A DNA stretch of 64,000 bases from Vibrio pomeroyi (GCA_041879425.1 CP090854.1:62001-126000), one strand, 5' to 3'; counted from the stretch's first letter, positions 7,926 to 19,000 are shown. The notes: generated by a model not told the origin, from the sequence alone. Numbers and translations: made by a program.

Positions 7926-9119
7926 ATGAGTGAAAAATTTGATGTAATCGTGATTGGTGCGGGCGCCGCAGGCTTAATGTGTGCTGCGGAAGCTGGTAAA
8001 CGCGGCCGACGAGTGCTGGTGGTTGATCATGCGAAAAAGCCAGGCAGAAAAATTTTAATCTCAGGTGGTGGTCGTTGTAACTTCACTAACTATGACGTGT
8101 CAGCGAACAACTTCCTTTGTAACAACCCTCACTTCGTAAAATCTGCTTTATCTCAATACACCAACTGGGATTTTATCTCGATGGTGAGCAAGTACGGCAT
8201 TGAGTTCGAAGAGCGCGATCACGGCCAATTGTTCTGTGTGAATGACCACACCGCAAAAGACATCGTGAGCATGCTGCTTGAAGAGTGCAAACAAGCGAAA
8301 GTAGAACAACGCTACCGTTGTGATGTTCACTCAATTGAAAAGACTGATTCTGGCTTCAAGATGCACCTTAATACCGACGAAGTTGAGTGTGACTCGCTAG
8401 TTGTCGCGACAGGTGGTTTGTCGATGCCTAAGCTAGGCGCAACGCCATTTGGTTACAAGATTGCAGAGCAGTTTGGTTTATCAGTCATGCCGACCACAGC
8501 GGGTTTAGTGCCGTTCACGCTGCATAAAGAAGATAAAGAAGACTTCGCTGAGCTTTCTGGTATCGCGATTCCTGCCGAGATCACGGCGCAAGACGGTACC
8601 TTATTCAAAGAAGCACTGCTGTTTACGCACCGCGGCCTATCAGGCCCTTCTGTGCTGCAAATCTCTTCGTTCTGGAAAGCGGGTCAGTCGGTTTCAATCA
8701 ACCTACTACCAGAGGTTGATGTGGCTGAGTTGTTGGCGAATTCTCGCGAGAAACATCCAAACCAGAGCTTGAAGAACACTTTGGCAAAAGCACTACCAAA
8801 GCGCTTTGTAGAGGTATTGATTGATCGTAAAGAGCTAGAAGACAAACCACTTAAGCAGTTTAACGAAAAGCAGTTGAATGACATTGTCGAGCATCTAGAG
8901 AACTGGAAAATCGCACCAAACGGCACAGAAGGCTACCGAACGGCCGAAGTCACTTTAGGCGGCGTCGATACTAACCACCTATCTTCGAAAACCATGGAGT
9001 GTAAGAGCGTTTCTGGCCTTTACTTCATCGGCGAAGTGATGGACGTGACTGGCTGGTTGGGTGGTTACAACTTCCAATGGTGTTGGAGTTCTGGCTTTGC
9101 AGCAGGTCAGTGGGTGTAA
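7926..9119 (+). CDS. YhiN/HI0933-family FAD-dependent oxidoreductase
   Basis: A cytoplasmic flavoprotein of 397 residues. The N-terminal dinucleotide-binding motif is VIGAGAAGLMCAAEAG, followed by the family signature GRKILISGGGRCNFTN. A second conserved GGLSMPKLGATPFGYKIA precedes the insert domain, and the C-terminal end has the FAD-closing motif GGYNFQWCWSSGFAAG. This matches the HI0933-like family (E. coli YhiN; related to BaiN), whose physiological reaction is not settled. In E. coli yhiN also lies near uspA/uspB, so the neighbourhood is conserved. It is monocistronic, bounded by a two-way terminator at 9152. Confidence 0.92.
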   Translation: MSEKFDVIVIGAGAAGLMCAAEAGKRGRRVLVVDHAKKPGRKILISGGGRCNFTNYDVSANNFLCNNPHFVKSALSQYTNWDFISMVSKYGIEFEERDHGQLFCVNDHTAKDIVSMLLEECKQAKVEQRYRCDVHSIEKTDSGFKMHLNTDEVECDSLVVATGGLSMPKLGATPFGYKIAEQFGLSVMPTTAGLVPFTLHKEDKEDFAELSGIAIPAEITAQDGTLFKEALLFTHRGLSGPSVLQISSFWKAGQSVSINLLPEVDVAELLANSREKHPNQSLKNTLAKALPKRFVEVLIDRKELEDKPLKQFNEKQLNDIVEHLENWKIAPNGTEGYRTAEVTLGGVDTNHLSSKTMECKSVSGLYFIGEVMDVTGWLGGYNFQWCWSSGFAAGQWV

Positions 9120-9151
9120 GCGTTTCGCTTACCTATTAGTCCAGATTACAT

Positions 9152-9184
9152 AAAAATGGCGAGTCATATGACTCGCCATTTTTG
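9152..9184. terminator. Bidirectional terminator
   Basis: AAAAATGGCGAGTCA / TGACTCGCCATTTTT is a near-perfect inverted repeat with A- and T-runs at its ends. It lies between the convergent flavoprotein and DMT transporter genes and can serve both. Confidence 0.88.
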
Positions 9185-9242
9185 CATCTAGTTCAGAGTT
9201 AAAATTAACTAAGTTGGTGGTTTTCGCGATCAATCGACGCTT

Positions 9243-10148
9243 TTAGTTCTCATTAGCAACAGTCTTGTTTTTTGAAAACTTGATCTGTTGAATCACCAAG
9301 CCTGCAATGATCAGTACCAAACCAAACAGTGTCGCCGGGTGGATCTCTTCGCCAATAATCGTGGAAAGTAGCATCAACGAGATAAATGGTGATGCGAAAA
9401 TCAGGTTGCTGATGCGTGCTGTGTTGTTGGTTAACTTCAATGCCGATAGCCACAATACAAAGGTAATCCCCATCTCAAATAGGCCAACGTAAGTCACCGC
9501 CATCCAACCTTTTGCTGTGATTTGGCTAAAGCTTTCGCCCTCGTAAATGGTTAAACCAATCGCGAATGGCAACGCCACTAAGAACCCAAGCAGTACGCCA
9601 ACAACTGGGTCAGCCTTGTTTTTGGTGTTGAGAATCCAGTAGCCAGCCCAAAGTAGAGTTGAAAGCAGAGCTAATGCCACACCGAGTGGGCTATCGAACT
9701 GCATGCCTAACACGTCACCTTTGGTGGCTATAACCACGACACCAGCGTAGCTGAAGGTACACGCAATCCAATCTTGCTTGCGAATTTTTTGTCCCAGAAA
9801 AACCGCTGCCATTAAAGTTAGCGTGATCGCCCAGCTGTAGTTAATCGCTTGAGCTTGAGAAGCGGGCAGCAGGTCGTATGCTTTGAAGAGAATCAGGTAG
9901 TAAGCCAGCGGGTTAACCAAACCGAGCAGTAGGTAGTACCAAGGGTTTGAAAGAAACGTAGTGCTCAGCTGAGAAAGCTTACCTTGAAAGGCGCAAACGG
10001 CGATCAGCGCAATCGACGACACAATACTGGCGATGGTCAGCATTTGAATCGGTGAAAATTCAGCAAGGGTCAGCTTAAAAGCAGTAGCGACCGTTGACCA
10101 CAGTAGCACTGCGGAAAGACCAAAGCCCAAGGCACGACGTTCGTTCAT
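9243..10148 (-). CDS. DMT superfamily (EamA-type) inner-membrane transporter
   Basis: A 301-residue membrane protein with about ten transmembrane helices and two EamA repeats. It opens RALGFGLSAVLLWSTVATAFKL, typical of the first repeat, and the second repeat begins near LGVALALLSTLLWAGYWI. It is not a close copy of the other DMT gene at 5222. The substrate is unknown. It is divergent from rmuC with about 140 bp between the starts, and is monocistronic. Confidence 0.88.
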   Translation of the reverse strand: MNERRALGFGLSAVLLWSTVATAFKLTLAEFSPIQMLTIASIVSSIALIAVCAFQGKLSQLSTTFLSNPWYYLLLGLVNPLAYYLILFKAYDLLPASQAQAINYSWAITLTLMAAVFLGQKIRKQDWIACTFSYAGVVVIATKGDVLGMQFDSPLGVALALLSTLLWAGYWILNTKNKADPVVGVLLGFLVALPFAIGLTIYEGESFSQITAKGWMAVTYVGLFEMGITFVLWLSALKLTNNTARISNLIFASPFISLMLLSTIIGEEIHPATLFGLVLIIAGLVIQQIKFSKNKTVANEN

Positions 10149-10286
10149 AGCAACTCATTCTAATTTGATGGGACAGAATACGGAGCGCTTAGTCTATCTG
10201 TCGAATTTTAATACGGCAAACTGGACATTTATCCAGTATCAAAATACCATTTAATGAGTTATTTCCAATTAGGCTAAATCATTATC

Positions 10287-11819
10287 ATGCAATGGATTAT
10301 CGAACATCAGGCAACGCTTATTGCTGCAATTTCTGGCGCGCTCGTCAGTGGTGGTGTCGTGGGTTGGTGGGTTAAACAGAAGCTCTCTTTTCAGCAGCGA
10401 TTGCTCGAGCAGCAGCTAGAGTCCGATCGTTTGTTGCATGAATCTCAGCAGTCTCAGCTCAAATCATCACTCGCAGAGGCGCAACAAGAGCTTGATGAGT
10501 TGGACGACGACCGAGACAAAGCCGCATTCGAACTTAAGCAAGCGCACGGCAAGGTGATGGCTGCGATGGAAAAGCTTCGCTACTTTGAAGCGGTGAAGCA
10601 AGAACGCCAGCAGTATGCCGATGAGATCAATGTGCTGAAAGATCATAAATCTGAATTGGAAGCCGAACTTCGCGAGCAAGAAGCAAGGCACGATCAGGAA
10701 AATCTCGCTAATAGCGAAAAGCTGCAGTTGTTAGAACAAGCGGAATCACGCTTGAAGCAACAGTTCGAGCATCTTGCTAATCAACTGTTTGAAACCAAAA
10801 CCGCTAAGGTCGATCAACAGAACAAGCAAAGCTTAGAAGGCTTGTTGTCGCCGTTGAGAGAGCAATTAGAAGGCTTCAAGAAGCAGGTCAATGACAGCTT
10901 TAGCCAAGAAGCGAAAGAGCGCCACACCTTAGTGCATGAACTGAAAAATCTACAACGCCTCAACGAGAGCATGACGCGAGAAGCGGTAAACCTGACTCAG
11001 GCGCTTAAGGGTGATAACAAGCAGCAAGGTAACTGGGGTGAGGTGGTGCTGGCGCGTGTGCTTGCTGAATCAGGCTTGCGAGAAGGGCATGAGTACCAAA
11101 CTCAAGTGAACCTACAAAACGATGCCGGCAAACGTTATCAACCTGATGTGATTGTCCATTTACCACAAGATAAGCAAGTAGTAGTGGATTCTAAAATGGC
11201 GTTGGTCGCATTTGAACGCTACTTCAATGCTGAAACCGATCAGCAGCGTGATGCGGCGCTGCGCGATCACTTGGTGTCGTTAAGAGCGCACATAAAAGGG
11301 CTGAGCCAGAAGGATTATCATCAACTTAAAGGCATCCAGAGCTTGGATTACGTGTTGATGTTTATTCCGGTCGAGCCGGCATTCCAAGTCGCAATTCAAG
11401 CTGACCCTAGTTTGGTGAAAGACGCGATGGAGCAAAACATCATCTTGGTCAGCCCAACGACCTTGCTGGTGGCACTGCGTACCATTGATAACCTGTGGCG
11501 TAATGAAAGGCAGAACCAGAACGCACAAGTCATCGCAGAGCGTGCAAGTAAGCTTTACGACAAACTCCGCTTGTTTGTCGATGACATGGAAGGCCTTGGC
11601 AGCTCGCTAGATAGAGCCAACCAAAGCTATCAAGGTGCGATGAATAAGCTAGTAACAGGCCGTGGCAACGTGATTCGTCAGGCCGAAAGCTTCAAGCAAC
11701 TCGGGGTTGAGGTGAAGAAACCTATCTCGATTGGTTTGGCCGAAATGGCGCAAAATGAGGCTTTTTCAGAAAATGCCTCCTTAGTAGAAAGACAACCCGC
11801 TGAGGATAAAGTAAACTAA
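10287..11819 (+). CDS. rmuC: DNA recombination protein RmuC
   Basis: RmuC limits short inverted-repeat recombination in E. coli; the C-terminal domain resembles a nuclease fold. This 510-residue protein has an N-terminal membrane anchor (about residues 7-28), a long Glu/Gln-rich coiled coil (about 30-200), and the conserved core with NWGEVVLARVLAESGLREGHEY, QPDVIVHLP, VVDSKMALVAFERY and the SPTTLLVALRTIDNLWRNERQN signature. It lies directly upstream of ubiE, as in many gammaproteobacteria, with 50-70 bp between them and no terminator, so it may be the first gene of that transcript. Confidence 0.96.
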   Translation: MQWIIEHQATLIAAISGALVSGGVVGWWVKQKLSFQQRLLEQQLESDRLLHESQQSQLKSSLAEAQQELDELDDDRDKAAFELKQAHGKVMAAMEKLRYFEAVKQERQQYADEINVLKDHKSELEAELREQEARHDQENLANSEKLQLLEQAESRLKQQFEHLANQLFETKTAKVDQQNKQSLEGLLSPLREQLEGFKKQVNDSFSQEAKERHTLVHELKNLQRLNESMTREAVNLTQALKGDNKQQGNWGEVVLARVLAESGLREGHEYQTQVNLQNDAGKRYQPDVIVHLPQDKQVVVDSKMALVAFERYFNAETDQQRDAALRDHLVSLRAHIKGLSQKDYHQLKGIQSLDYVLMFIPVEPAFQVAIQADPSLVKDAMEQNIILVSPTTLLVALRTIDNLWRNERQNQNAQVIAERASKLYDKLRLFVDDMEGLGSSLDRANQSYQGAMNKLVTGRGNVIRQAESFKQLGVEVKKPISIGLAEMAQNEAFSENASLVERQPAEDKVN

Positions 11820-11869
11820 TCGGCCGCAGCGCCTCTAAACACGGAGCGTGCTGTCGATGAGAACTTACC

Positions 11870-12664
11870 ATGGTAGATAACAGCATTATGGACACAAGCG
11901 TGCAGACAAATTCAGCAGTAGAGTCAGAAACCACACACTTTGGTTTCGAAACAGTCGCGAAAGACGAAAAAGTCGCGAAAGTAGCAGAGGTATTTCACTC
12001 TGTAGCCGCTAAATACGACATCATGAATGACTTAATGTCGGGTGGTGTTCACCGCTTGTGGAAGCGATTCACGATTGATTGCAGTGGCGTTCGCCCTGGT
12101 CAGCGTATCCTAGATCTTGGTGGTGGTACTGGCGACCTTACTGCGAAATTCTCGCGTATCGTTGGTGAAAAAGGCCACGTGGTTCTTGCTGATATCAACA
12201 ACTCAATGCTGAATGTTGGCCGCGATAAGCTGCGTGATAGCGGCATTGTTGGCAACGTACACTACGTGCAAGCGAACGCTGAAGAGTTGCCATTCCCAGA
12301 TAACTACTTCGATTGCATTACGATCAGCTTCTGTCTGCGTAACGTAACCGATAAAGACCAAGCGCTGCGTTCTATGTACCGCGTACTTAAGCCAGGTGGC
12401 CGTCTGTTGGTTCTTGAGTTTTCTAAGCCAGTGCTTGAGCCACTATCAAAGGTTTACGATGCATACTCTTTCCACCTGTTGCCAAAAATGGGTGAGCTGA
12501 TTGCTAACGATGCAGACAGCTACCGTTACCTTGCAGAATCTATTCGCATGCACCCAAATCAAGAGACTTTGGAAGGCATGATGCAAGAAGCGGGTTTTGA
12601 AAATACCAAATACTTCAACCTAACGGGCGGCATTGTTGCGCTGCACCGCGGTTACAAGTTCTAG
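11870..12664 (+). CDS. ubiE: UbiE, ubiquinone/menaquinone C-methyltransferase
   Basis: UbiE carries out the SAM-dependent C-methylation in both ubiquinone and menaquinone synthesis. The protein shows [25 protein letters not shown], the SAM motif [13 protein letters not shown], and the UbiE signature [17 protein letters not shown] with [17 protein letters not shown]. The C-terminus [10 protein letters not shown] is typical. Two ATG codons, 11870 and 11888, are possible. Family alignment favours 11888 (MDTSVQTNS), the ribosome sites are weak for both, and I report the longer frame. It starts the ubiE-ubiJ-ubiB cluster. Confidence 0.96.
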   Translation: MVDNSIMDTSVQTNSAVESETTHFGFETVAKDEKVAKVAEVFHSVAAKYDIMNDLMSGGVHRLWKRFTIDCSGVRPGQRILDLGGGTGDLTAKFSRIVGEKGHVVLADINNSMLNVGRDKLRDSGIVGNVHYVQANAEELPFPDNYFDCITISFCLRNVTDKDQALRSMYRVLKPGGRLLVLEFSKPVLEPLSKVYDAYSFHLLPKMGELIANDADSYRYLAESIRMHPNQETLEGMMQEAGFENTKYFNLTGGIVALHRGYKF

Positions 12665-12717
12665 TCGAGCTTGGTAGCAGGCTCGCTGAGCGTGCTAAAC
12701 AATAAGAATAAAGATAG

Positions 12718-12747
12718 AACGGATAGGTTAAGGCTTATCCGTTTTCA
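12718..12747 (+). terminator. Hairpin between ubiE and ubiJ (attenuator or weak terminator)
   Basis: ACGGATA / TATCCGT with a ten-base loop is followed by TTTTC. The stem is short and the T-run weak, and the downstream genes belong to the same pathway, so partial read-through or mRNA processing is more likely than full termination. Confidence 0.5.
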
Positions 12748-12762
12748 AAGGTAAGGACAGTC

Positions 12763-13368
12763 ATGCCATTTGATCCATTGGTAACCGCGGTTATTGAAAC
12801 CTCTTTAAATACTTTCGTGAACGATGATCCAGCTTTGGTTCGTCGTTTGTCTCGTTTAAAGGGGCAGATCATTCAAGTCAATTTGAAAGAGTTGAATAAA
12901 ACACTCACTTTCGTTTTCAGCCAACAGATTGATGTGTTGTCAGAATACGAAGGGCAGCCTGACTGCTACCTATCTTTGAACTTATCGGTGTTACCTGAAC
13001 TGCGTGAGCAATCGAACATCACCAAGCTGATCAAGCAAGATAAGCTGATCTTAGAGGGTGATATTCAACTGGCTCAGAAGTTTGCTCAACTGATGACAGA
13101 CTGCAAGCCTGACTTGGAAGAGTGGTTGTCTCGTGTGACGGGTGATGTGGTTGCGCATACCTTGGTGCAAGGCGTTAAGAATGTTGGCGGCCTTGTAGCT
13201 AAGCAAGCGACTAAGCATCAAAACCACCTCGCTCAGGTATTAACTGAAGAGTGGAAGATTGCTCCAGCGCCATTAGAAGTGGCACATTTTTGCGATCAGG
13301 TTGATGACGTGAAAAGCTCAGCAGCACGCCTTGAAGCTAAGTTGAACGCTCTGTTGGAGAAAGTATGA
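12763..13368 (+). CDS. ubiJ: UbiJ, ubiquinone biosynthesis accessory factor (SCP2 domain)
   Basis: UbiJ (YigP) is a lipid-binding accessory protein that, with UbiK, supports the late hydroxylation and methylation steps of ubiquinone synthesis. The 201-residue protein opens [18 protein letters not shown], has an SCP2 sterol-carrier-like fold over about residues 15-110 ([22 protein letters not shown]), and ends in a helical coiled-coil tail ([20 protein letters not shown]). It overlaps ubiB by 4 bp (ATGA), indicating translational coupling. The position between ubiE and ubiB is the conserved gammaproteobacterial arrangement. Confidence 0.94.
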   Translation: MPFDPLVTAVIETSLNTFVNDDPALVRRLSRLKGQIIQVNLKELNKTLTFVFSQQIDVLSEYEGQPDCYLSLNLSVLPELREQSNITKLIKQDKLILEGDIQLAQKFAQLMTDCKPDLEEWLSRVTGDVVAHTLVQGVKNVGGLVAKQATKHQNHLAQVLTEEWKIAPAPLEVAHFCDQVDDVKSSAARLEAKLNALLEKV

Positions 13369-14999
13369 CCCCAACAGAACTGAAACGTCTTTATCATATT
13401 ATCAAGGTACAGTTGGAATATGGCCTTGATGAATTGATGCCAGAGCACCAATTGACCAAAGCCCCTTTATTGGCGCGAAAGTCACTGTTTTGGCTTAAGA
13501 ACAAGCATCAAGATAAAGAGTTGGGTCATCGCTTACGTCTCGCGCTGCAAGAACTTGGCCCTGTGTGGATCAAGTTCGGGCAGATGATGTCGACACGTCG
13601 CGATCTGTTTCCTCCTCATATCGCAGATCAGCTGGCACTGTTGCAAGACCAAGTTGCACCATTTGATGGTGAACTGGCTAAGCAAGATATGGAAAAGGCG
13701 CTCGGTGGCAGCTTAGATAACTGGTTTACCGACTTTGATATCGAGCCTCTGGCTTCAGCTTCTATCGCTCAGGTGCATACTGCGAAACTCAAAGAGAGCG
13801 GCCGTGAGATTGTTCTCAAGGTAATTCGCCCTGATATTCGCCCGGTGATTGATGCAGATCTAAAACTGATGCACCGAATGGCGCGTATAGTCGCTAAGTC
13901 GCTTCCTGAAGCACGTCGTTTGAAACCTGTTGAAGTCGTTCACGAGTACGAGAAAACCTTACTGGATGAACTAGACCTGCGCCGAGAGGCGGCCAATGCG
14001 ATTCAACTTCGACGTAATTTTGAAGGCAGTGAAGAGCTGTATGTTCCAGAGGTTATCCCTGATTTAAGCAGTGAAACCTTGATGGTGTCTGAACGAATCT
14101 ATGGTATTCAGGTTTCAGATGTTGAAACGCTAAACGCCAACGGCACCAACATGAAATTGCTGGCCGAACGTGGTGTGACGGTATTCTTCACCCAAGTGTT
14201 CCGTGATAGCTTTTTCCATGCAGATATGCACCCGGGCAACGTATTCGTTAACCCAGAAAATCCAGATAACCCGCAGTGGATAGGTTTGGATTGCGGCATT
14301 GTCGGTACACTCAACAGCGAAGATAAGCGTTATTTGGCAGAGAACTTGCTGGCTTTCTTCAACCGAGATTACCGTAAAGTCGCTGAGCTGCACGTGGATT
14401 CGGGATGGGTGCCACACGACACCAACGTCAACGACTTTGAGTTCGCGATTCGCATGGTGTGTGAACCCATTTTTGCAAAACCACTTGGCGAGATCTCATT
14501 TGGCCATGTGTTGCTAAACTTATTTAATACAGCAAGACGTTTCAACATGGAGGTTCAGCCTCAGTTGGTACTGCTGCAAAAGACCTTGTTGTATGTTGAA
14601 GGGTTGGGCCGTCAGTTGTATCCGCAACTCGATTTGTGGGAAACCGCGAAGCCTTTCCTTGAAACCTGGATGATGAATCAGGTGGGGCCGCAAGCTGTGA
14701 TAAACGCAGTGAAAGAGCGCGCGCCATTCTGGGCAGAAAAATTGCCAGAGCTGCCAGAATTACTTTATGACAGCTTGCGCCAAGGTAAAGCGATGAACCA
14801 CAGAATGGATCAGCTTTACCAAGGCTACCGAGAGAGTAAGCGTCAGCAAGCAACTGGAAAGTTTTTGTTTGGCGTTGGAGCCACTTTAGTCGTATGCTCC
14901 GCAATATTAGTTTCAAGCCCTTATGAGCAGCTATCTATGGGCTGTGGCATCGCAGGTGTCACATTTTGGTTGCTTAGTTGGCGAGCTTACCGTCGTTAG
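13365..14999 (+). CDS. ubiB: UbiB, atypical protein-kinase-like ATPase for ubiquinone synthesis
   Basis: UbiB is a membrane-bound member of the ADCK/ABC1 atypical kinase family needed for ubiquinone production, probably as an ATPase extracting lipid intermediates. The 544-residue protein has the KxGQ motif ([17 protein letters not shown]), the alanine-rich nucleotide loop ([13 protein letters not shown]), a catalytic-type [13 protein letters not shown] and the DCGIVG metal-binding motif. Two hydrophobic helices close the C-terminus (residues about 500-540). The start overlaps the ubiJ stop. The tatABC genes follow after about 50 bp, with no clear terminator between. Confidence 0.97.
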   Translation: MTPTELKRLYHIIKVQLEYGLDELMPEHQLTKAPLLARKSLFWLKNKHQDKELGHRLRLALQELGPVWIKFGQMMSTRRDLFPPHIADQLALLQDQVAPFDGELAKQDMEKALGGSLDNWFTDFDIEPLASASIAQVHTAKLKESGREIVLKVIRPDIRPVIDADLKLMHRMARIVAKSLPEARRLKPVEVVHEYEKTLLDELDLRREAANAIQLRRNFEGSEELYVPEVIPDLSSETLMVSERIYGIQVSDVETLNANGTNMKLLAERGVTVFFTQVFRDSFFHADMHPGNVFVNPENPDNPQWIGLDCGIVGTLNSEDKRYLAENLLAFFNRDYRKVAELHVDSGWVPHDTNVNDFEFAIRMVCEPIFAKPLGEISFGHVLLNLFNTARRFNMEVQPQLVLLQKTLLYVEGLGRQLYPQLDLWETAKPFLETWMMNQVGPQAVINAVKERAPFWAEKLPELPELLYDSLRQGKAMNHRMDQLYQGYRESKRQQATGKFLFGVGATLVVCSAILVSSPYEQLSMGCGIAGVTFWLLSWRAYRR

Positions 15000-15054
15000 A
15001 CAGTAGACTCTCTTAATATTTTTTTATGTGTAGACAGACCCGAGGACAATGACA

Positions 15055-15297
15055 ATGGGTGGTATCAGTATTTGGCAACTTCTAATCATTGCTGTAATTG
15101 TAATTTTGCTATTCGGAACAAAGAAACTGCGCGGCATGGGTGGTGACTTAGGTTCAGCGGTTAAAGGCTTCAAAAAAGCGATGAGCGATGAAGACAAGCC
15201 TGCAGATAAGAAAGATGCAGACTTCGAACCAAAGAATATTGAACAGCAGAAGACAGAAGCGACTGCTGAAACAAAGAAAGACAAAGAGCAGGCGTAA
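15055..15297 (+). CDS. tatA: Twin-arginine translocase subunit TatA
   Basis: TatA forms the oligomeric translocation pore for folded proteins in the inner membrane. The 80-residue protein begins [19 protein letters not shown], an N-terminal membrane helix followed by the [24 protein letters not shown] amphipathic hinge and helix, then a charged, disordered tail. ATG codons lie at 15049 and 15055. GAGG at 15042-15045 is only three bases from the first but nine from the second, so I choose 15055. It heads tatABC; tatB begins three bases after its stop. Confidence 0.96.
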   Translation: MGGISIWQLLIIAVIVILLFGTKKLRGMGGDLGSAVKGFKKAMSDEDKPADKKDADFEPKNIEQQKTEATAETKKDKEQA

Positions 15298-15300
15298 ATC

Positions 15301-15708
15301 GTGTTTGATATCGGTTTTTGGGAACTGGTATTAATATCTGTCGTTGGGTTAGTGGTTCTAGGACCTGAGCGTTTGCCTGTTGCGATTCGTAGCGTATCCA
15401 AGTTTGTGGGTGCGGCGAAAAGTATGGCAAACAGTGTGAAAGATGAACTTTCTCACGAGCTTAAGGTGCAAGAGCTACAAGAAAACCTACGTAAGGCGGA
15501 ACAAATGGGTATGGAAGATTTATCTCCAGACCTTAAAGCGTCAGTCGATGAACTTAAGCAGGCCGCTGCTGAGGTTCAACGTCCGTATGCTAAGCCTGAG
15601 TCTGATAAGCCAAGTGAGACTAAACCTAGTGTCACGGAAACTGCTGAGCCTGAAACGATTCAGACTAGCAGTGAAGCTTCAGCACCGTCAGATAAGAAAG
15701 CCGAATAG
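15301..15708 (+). CDS. tatB: Twin-arginine translocase subunit TatB
   Basis: TatB pairs with TatC to receive twin-arginine signal peptides. The 135-residue protein opens [31 protein letters not shown] in two recognisable pieces: the single membrane helix and the conserved GPERLP hinge. An amphipathic helix and coiled coil follow ([14 protein letters not shown]), then a Pro/Glu/Ser/Thr-rich tail. It starts with GTG, immediately after tatA. The gap to tatC is unusually long for this operon (148 bp). Confidence 0.95.
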   Translation: MFDIGFWELVLISVVGLVVLGPERLPVAIRSVSKFVGAAKSMANSVKDELSHELKVQELQENLRKAEQMGMEDLSPDLKASVDELKQAAAEVQRPYAKPESDKPSETKPSVTETAEPETIQTSSEASAPSDKKAE

Positions 15709-15856
15709 TCTCGCAAGGAGGAGTCGTCTGATACCTAAGTAGCTAGATACTTAAATAGACAGCTATTTAAATAAATAACTATTCAAGTGGATACCAATTC
15801 AACTGGATAAATAGGTGCGCGGCTCCTTTTCGATCTTCCTGTTTAAGAGGTTTGAC

Positions 15857-16609
15857 ATGTCTTCGACTGAGCAGACACAGCCTTTAATTAGCCACCTTCT
15901 GGAACTACGTAATCGCCTATTGCGCGCGATTGTCGCGGTTCTGGTTGTGTTTATAGGGCTAATTTATTTTGCTAATGATATTTATGAATTCGTATCAGCA
16001 CCTTTAGTAGATCGTCTACCTGAAGGGGCGACGATGATCGCAACGGATGTTGCATCGCCATTTTTCACACCACTGAAATTAACCTTAATCGCGTCAATTT
16101 TTGTCGCGGTGCCGTTTATTTTGTATCAGGTGTGGGCGTTTGTTGCTCCGGGTTTATACAAGCATGAGAAGCGCTTGATCATGCCACTTTTGGCGTCAAG
16201 TTCTTTGCTGTTTTACTGTGGCGTAGCGTTTGCTTACTTCGTGGTATTCCCGCTGGTATTTAGCTTCTTCACGGCTATCTCTTTGGGGCAGGTAGAGTTC
16301 GCAACAGACATATCGAGCTATCTCGATTTTGTACTCGCGCTGTTCTTTGCGTTCGGTATTGCTTTTGAAGTGCCTGTGGCGATTATCTTGTTGTGTTGGA
16401 CTGGAGCGACAACGCCGAAGGCTTTATCTGAAAAGCGTCCTTACATTGTCGTGGGTGCTTTCATCATCGGTATGATGCTGACACCACCAGATATGATCTC
16501 ACAAACACTATTGGCGATTCCAATGTGTATTCTGTTTGAGATTGGTCTGTTCTTTGCGCGCTTCTATGTGCGTAAGCCAGATGCTGACGAAGAAGAAGCC
16601 GAGTCTTGA
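15857..16609 (+). CDS. tatC: Twin-arginine translocase subunit TatC
   Basis: TatC is the polytopic receptor of the Tat pathway. The 250-residue protein begins [24 protein letters not shown], has six transmembrane helices, and carries the conserved cytoplasmic [10 protein letters not shown] and the loop motif [17 protein letters not shown]. The C-terminus is acidic. The frame is open from 15815, but AAGAGG eight bases before ATG 15857 and family length fix that start. A strong two-way terminator follows. Confidence 0.96.
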   Translation: MSSTEQTQPLISHLLELRNRLLRAIVAVLVVFIGLIYFANDIYEFVSAPLVDRLPEGATMIATDVASPFFTPLKLTLIASIFVAVPFILYQVWAFVAPGLYKHEKRLIMPLLASSSLLFYCGVAFAYFVVFPLVFSFFTAISLGQVEFATDISSYLDFVLALFFAFGIAFEVPVAIILLCWTGATTPKALSEKRPYIVVGAFIIGMMLTPPDMISQTLLAIPMCILFEIGLFFARFYVRKPDADEEEAES

Positions 16610-16661
16610 TTCGCAAGATTCTTTGAGAACATGTTCGAGCGTGTTCTAAAGCAAAAATCAC

Positions 16662-16698
16662 ATAATAAAAAAGCGGCCTAGGGCCGCTTTTTTATTAT
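16662..16698. terminator. Terminator of tatABC, possibly bidirectional
   Basis: The long inverted repeat ATAATAAAAAAGCGGCC / GGGCCGCTTTTTTATTAT is a GC-rich stem flanked by A- and T-runs. It ends tatABC on the plus strand and can end the minus-strand small-protein gene that stops at 16705. Confidence 0.9.
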
Positions 16699-16704
16699 GT
16701 CCGT

Positions 16705-16821
16705 TTATCGAATCTTTAACTGATAGCCACAGTTTTGACATATATAGAGCTCTTTAATGCCCAAAATTTTATGCCATAGGGTTCGATGTTGACGTTGTAA
16801 GTGTTGTGAATGGTCACACAT
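16705..16821 (-). CDS. Small 38-residue CxxC protein (zinc-ribbon-like), unrecognised
   Basis: A short reading frame begins ATG-TGT-GAC-CAT at 16821 and encodes 38 residues: MCDHSQHLQRQHRTLWHKI then LGIKELYICQNCGYQLKIR. It has a consensus GGAGG ribosome site nine bases upstream (16831-16835). It also has a CQNC pair near the C-terminus and a Cys/His cluster at the N-terminus (C2, H4, H7), which looks like one zinc ribbon. A terminator follows the stop. It lies about 100 bp downstream of the tatD-family gene on the same strand and might be cotranscribed. I know no function. The ribosome site, motif and terminator together make it a likely real gene. Confidence 0.7.
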   Translation of the reverse strand: MCDHSQHLQRQHRTLWHKILGIKELYICQNCGYQLKIR

Positions 16822-16924
16822 AATCAACTACCTCCATATGCAGGTGGTTGATAGTATACACATCACTTTGGTTTAACAAATAAATCGGCTATAAATTCAT
16901 AAAATCATCTTATTAATAGTTTTA

Positions 16925-17686
16925 TCATAAATTAAACAATGACTTAGCATTTGTTGTGGTTATGTTTTCGACTTCTTCAAGGGTAATTCCGCGCAGTTCG
17001 GCGATGCGCTTTGCCACCAATTCTGTGTAGGCAGGTTCATTGCGTTTGCCGCGATTTGGCGTCGGTGCCAAGTAGGGGCAATCTGTTTCTAGGATGACGT
17101 AATTCATATCGAGGTGTGGGATCACCTTATCCATTCCTGAATTCTTAAAGGTCGAAACACCACCTAATCCGAGGTGAAAGCCGAGCGCGTTGATCGCTTG
17201 AGCTTCTTCTAAGCTGCTGCCAAAACAGTGGAATACGCCACGTAAGCTGCCATCTTGCTCTTGTTTCAGCAGCTCTAGTGTCTCTTCAATAGAGTCACGC
17301 GTATGGATCACCACGGGTAGATCGAGCTCTTTTGCCCACTGCAGCTGAGTCACGAACGCCATCTCTTGTTCGGCCTTGAAGGTTTTATCCCAGTACAGGT
17401 CGATACCAATCTCACCCACGGCGATGAAGTTATGCTTGTCGAACCAAGCACGAATGGTCTTTAGTGTTTCTTCAATATTTCCATCCACATAACAAGGGTG
17501 TAAGCCCATCATTGAACGGCACACATTCGGAAATTGAGCTTCTGTCGCTAGCATTGGCTCGATAGATTCTAAGTCGATGTTCGGCAATAGAATGGTATCA
17601 ATCCCTTGAGCCAGTGCGCGCTCTACAACTTGCTCGCGGTCTTCATCAAATTCGCTCGCGTAAATATGAGCATGGGTGTCGATCAT
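16925..17686 (-). CDS. TatD-family metal-dependent deoxyribonuclease
   Basis: A cytoplasmic amidohydrolase-fold nuclease of 253 residues. Metal ligands are visible in MIDTHAH (first HxH), GEIGIDLYW, VVIHTRD, GVFHCFGSS and ETDCPYLAP. TatD-family enzymes act as Mg-dependent 3'-5' exonucleases in DNA repair; they are not needed for Tat export. The gene is convergent to tatABC, whereas in E. coli tatD follows on the same strand. It could be tatD itself or a close paralogue (YcfH/YjjV type), so I leave the symbol empty. Confidence 0.92.
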   Translation of the reverse strand: MIDTHAHIYASEFDEDREQVVERALAQGIDTILLPNIDLESIEPMLATEAQFPNVCRSMMGLHPCYVDGNIEETLKTIRAWFDKHNFIAVGEIGIDLYWDKTFKAEQEMAFVTQLQWAKELDLPVVIHTRDSIEETLELLKQEQDGSLRGVFHCFGSSLEEAQAINALGFHLGLGGVSTFKNSGMDKVIPHLDMNYVILETDCPYLAPTPNRGKRNEPAYTELVAKRIAELRGITLEEVENITTTNAKSLFNL

Positions 17687-17843
17687 TGTTTTGTCCTGAA
17701 AGCGGTCTTTACTGAGTTGTCATGAGTATACGGCAGTGTGAGGAGAAGGTCATTTTTTGCCATTTATCCCTGTTTTTGAGTGGGTTTTATATTTTACTGC
17801 TAGCGTCCTGAGCCATCAGTGATATGCTTTTGCCTGTATTTAG

Positions 17844-18938
<1,095 letters not shown>

Positions 18939-18965
18939 CGATCTAGCGTTGCTTAACTGATCACC

Positions 18966-19000
18966 AAAAGGGTTGGCCATTGTGCCAGCCCTTTCGTTTA
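18966..19000 (+). terminator. Terminator after hemB
   Basis: AAAGGGTTGGC / GCCAGCCCTTT with a six-base loop is followed by CGTTT. It lies between hemB and the GNAT gene. Confidence 0.75.

Noticed and set aside
8148..8330. Minus-strand ORFs inside the flavoprotein gene
   Set aside because: The sense frame is a full-length conserved family member and the antisense frames have no motif.
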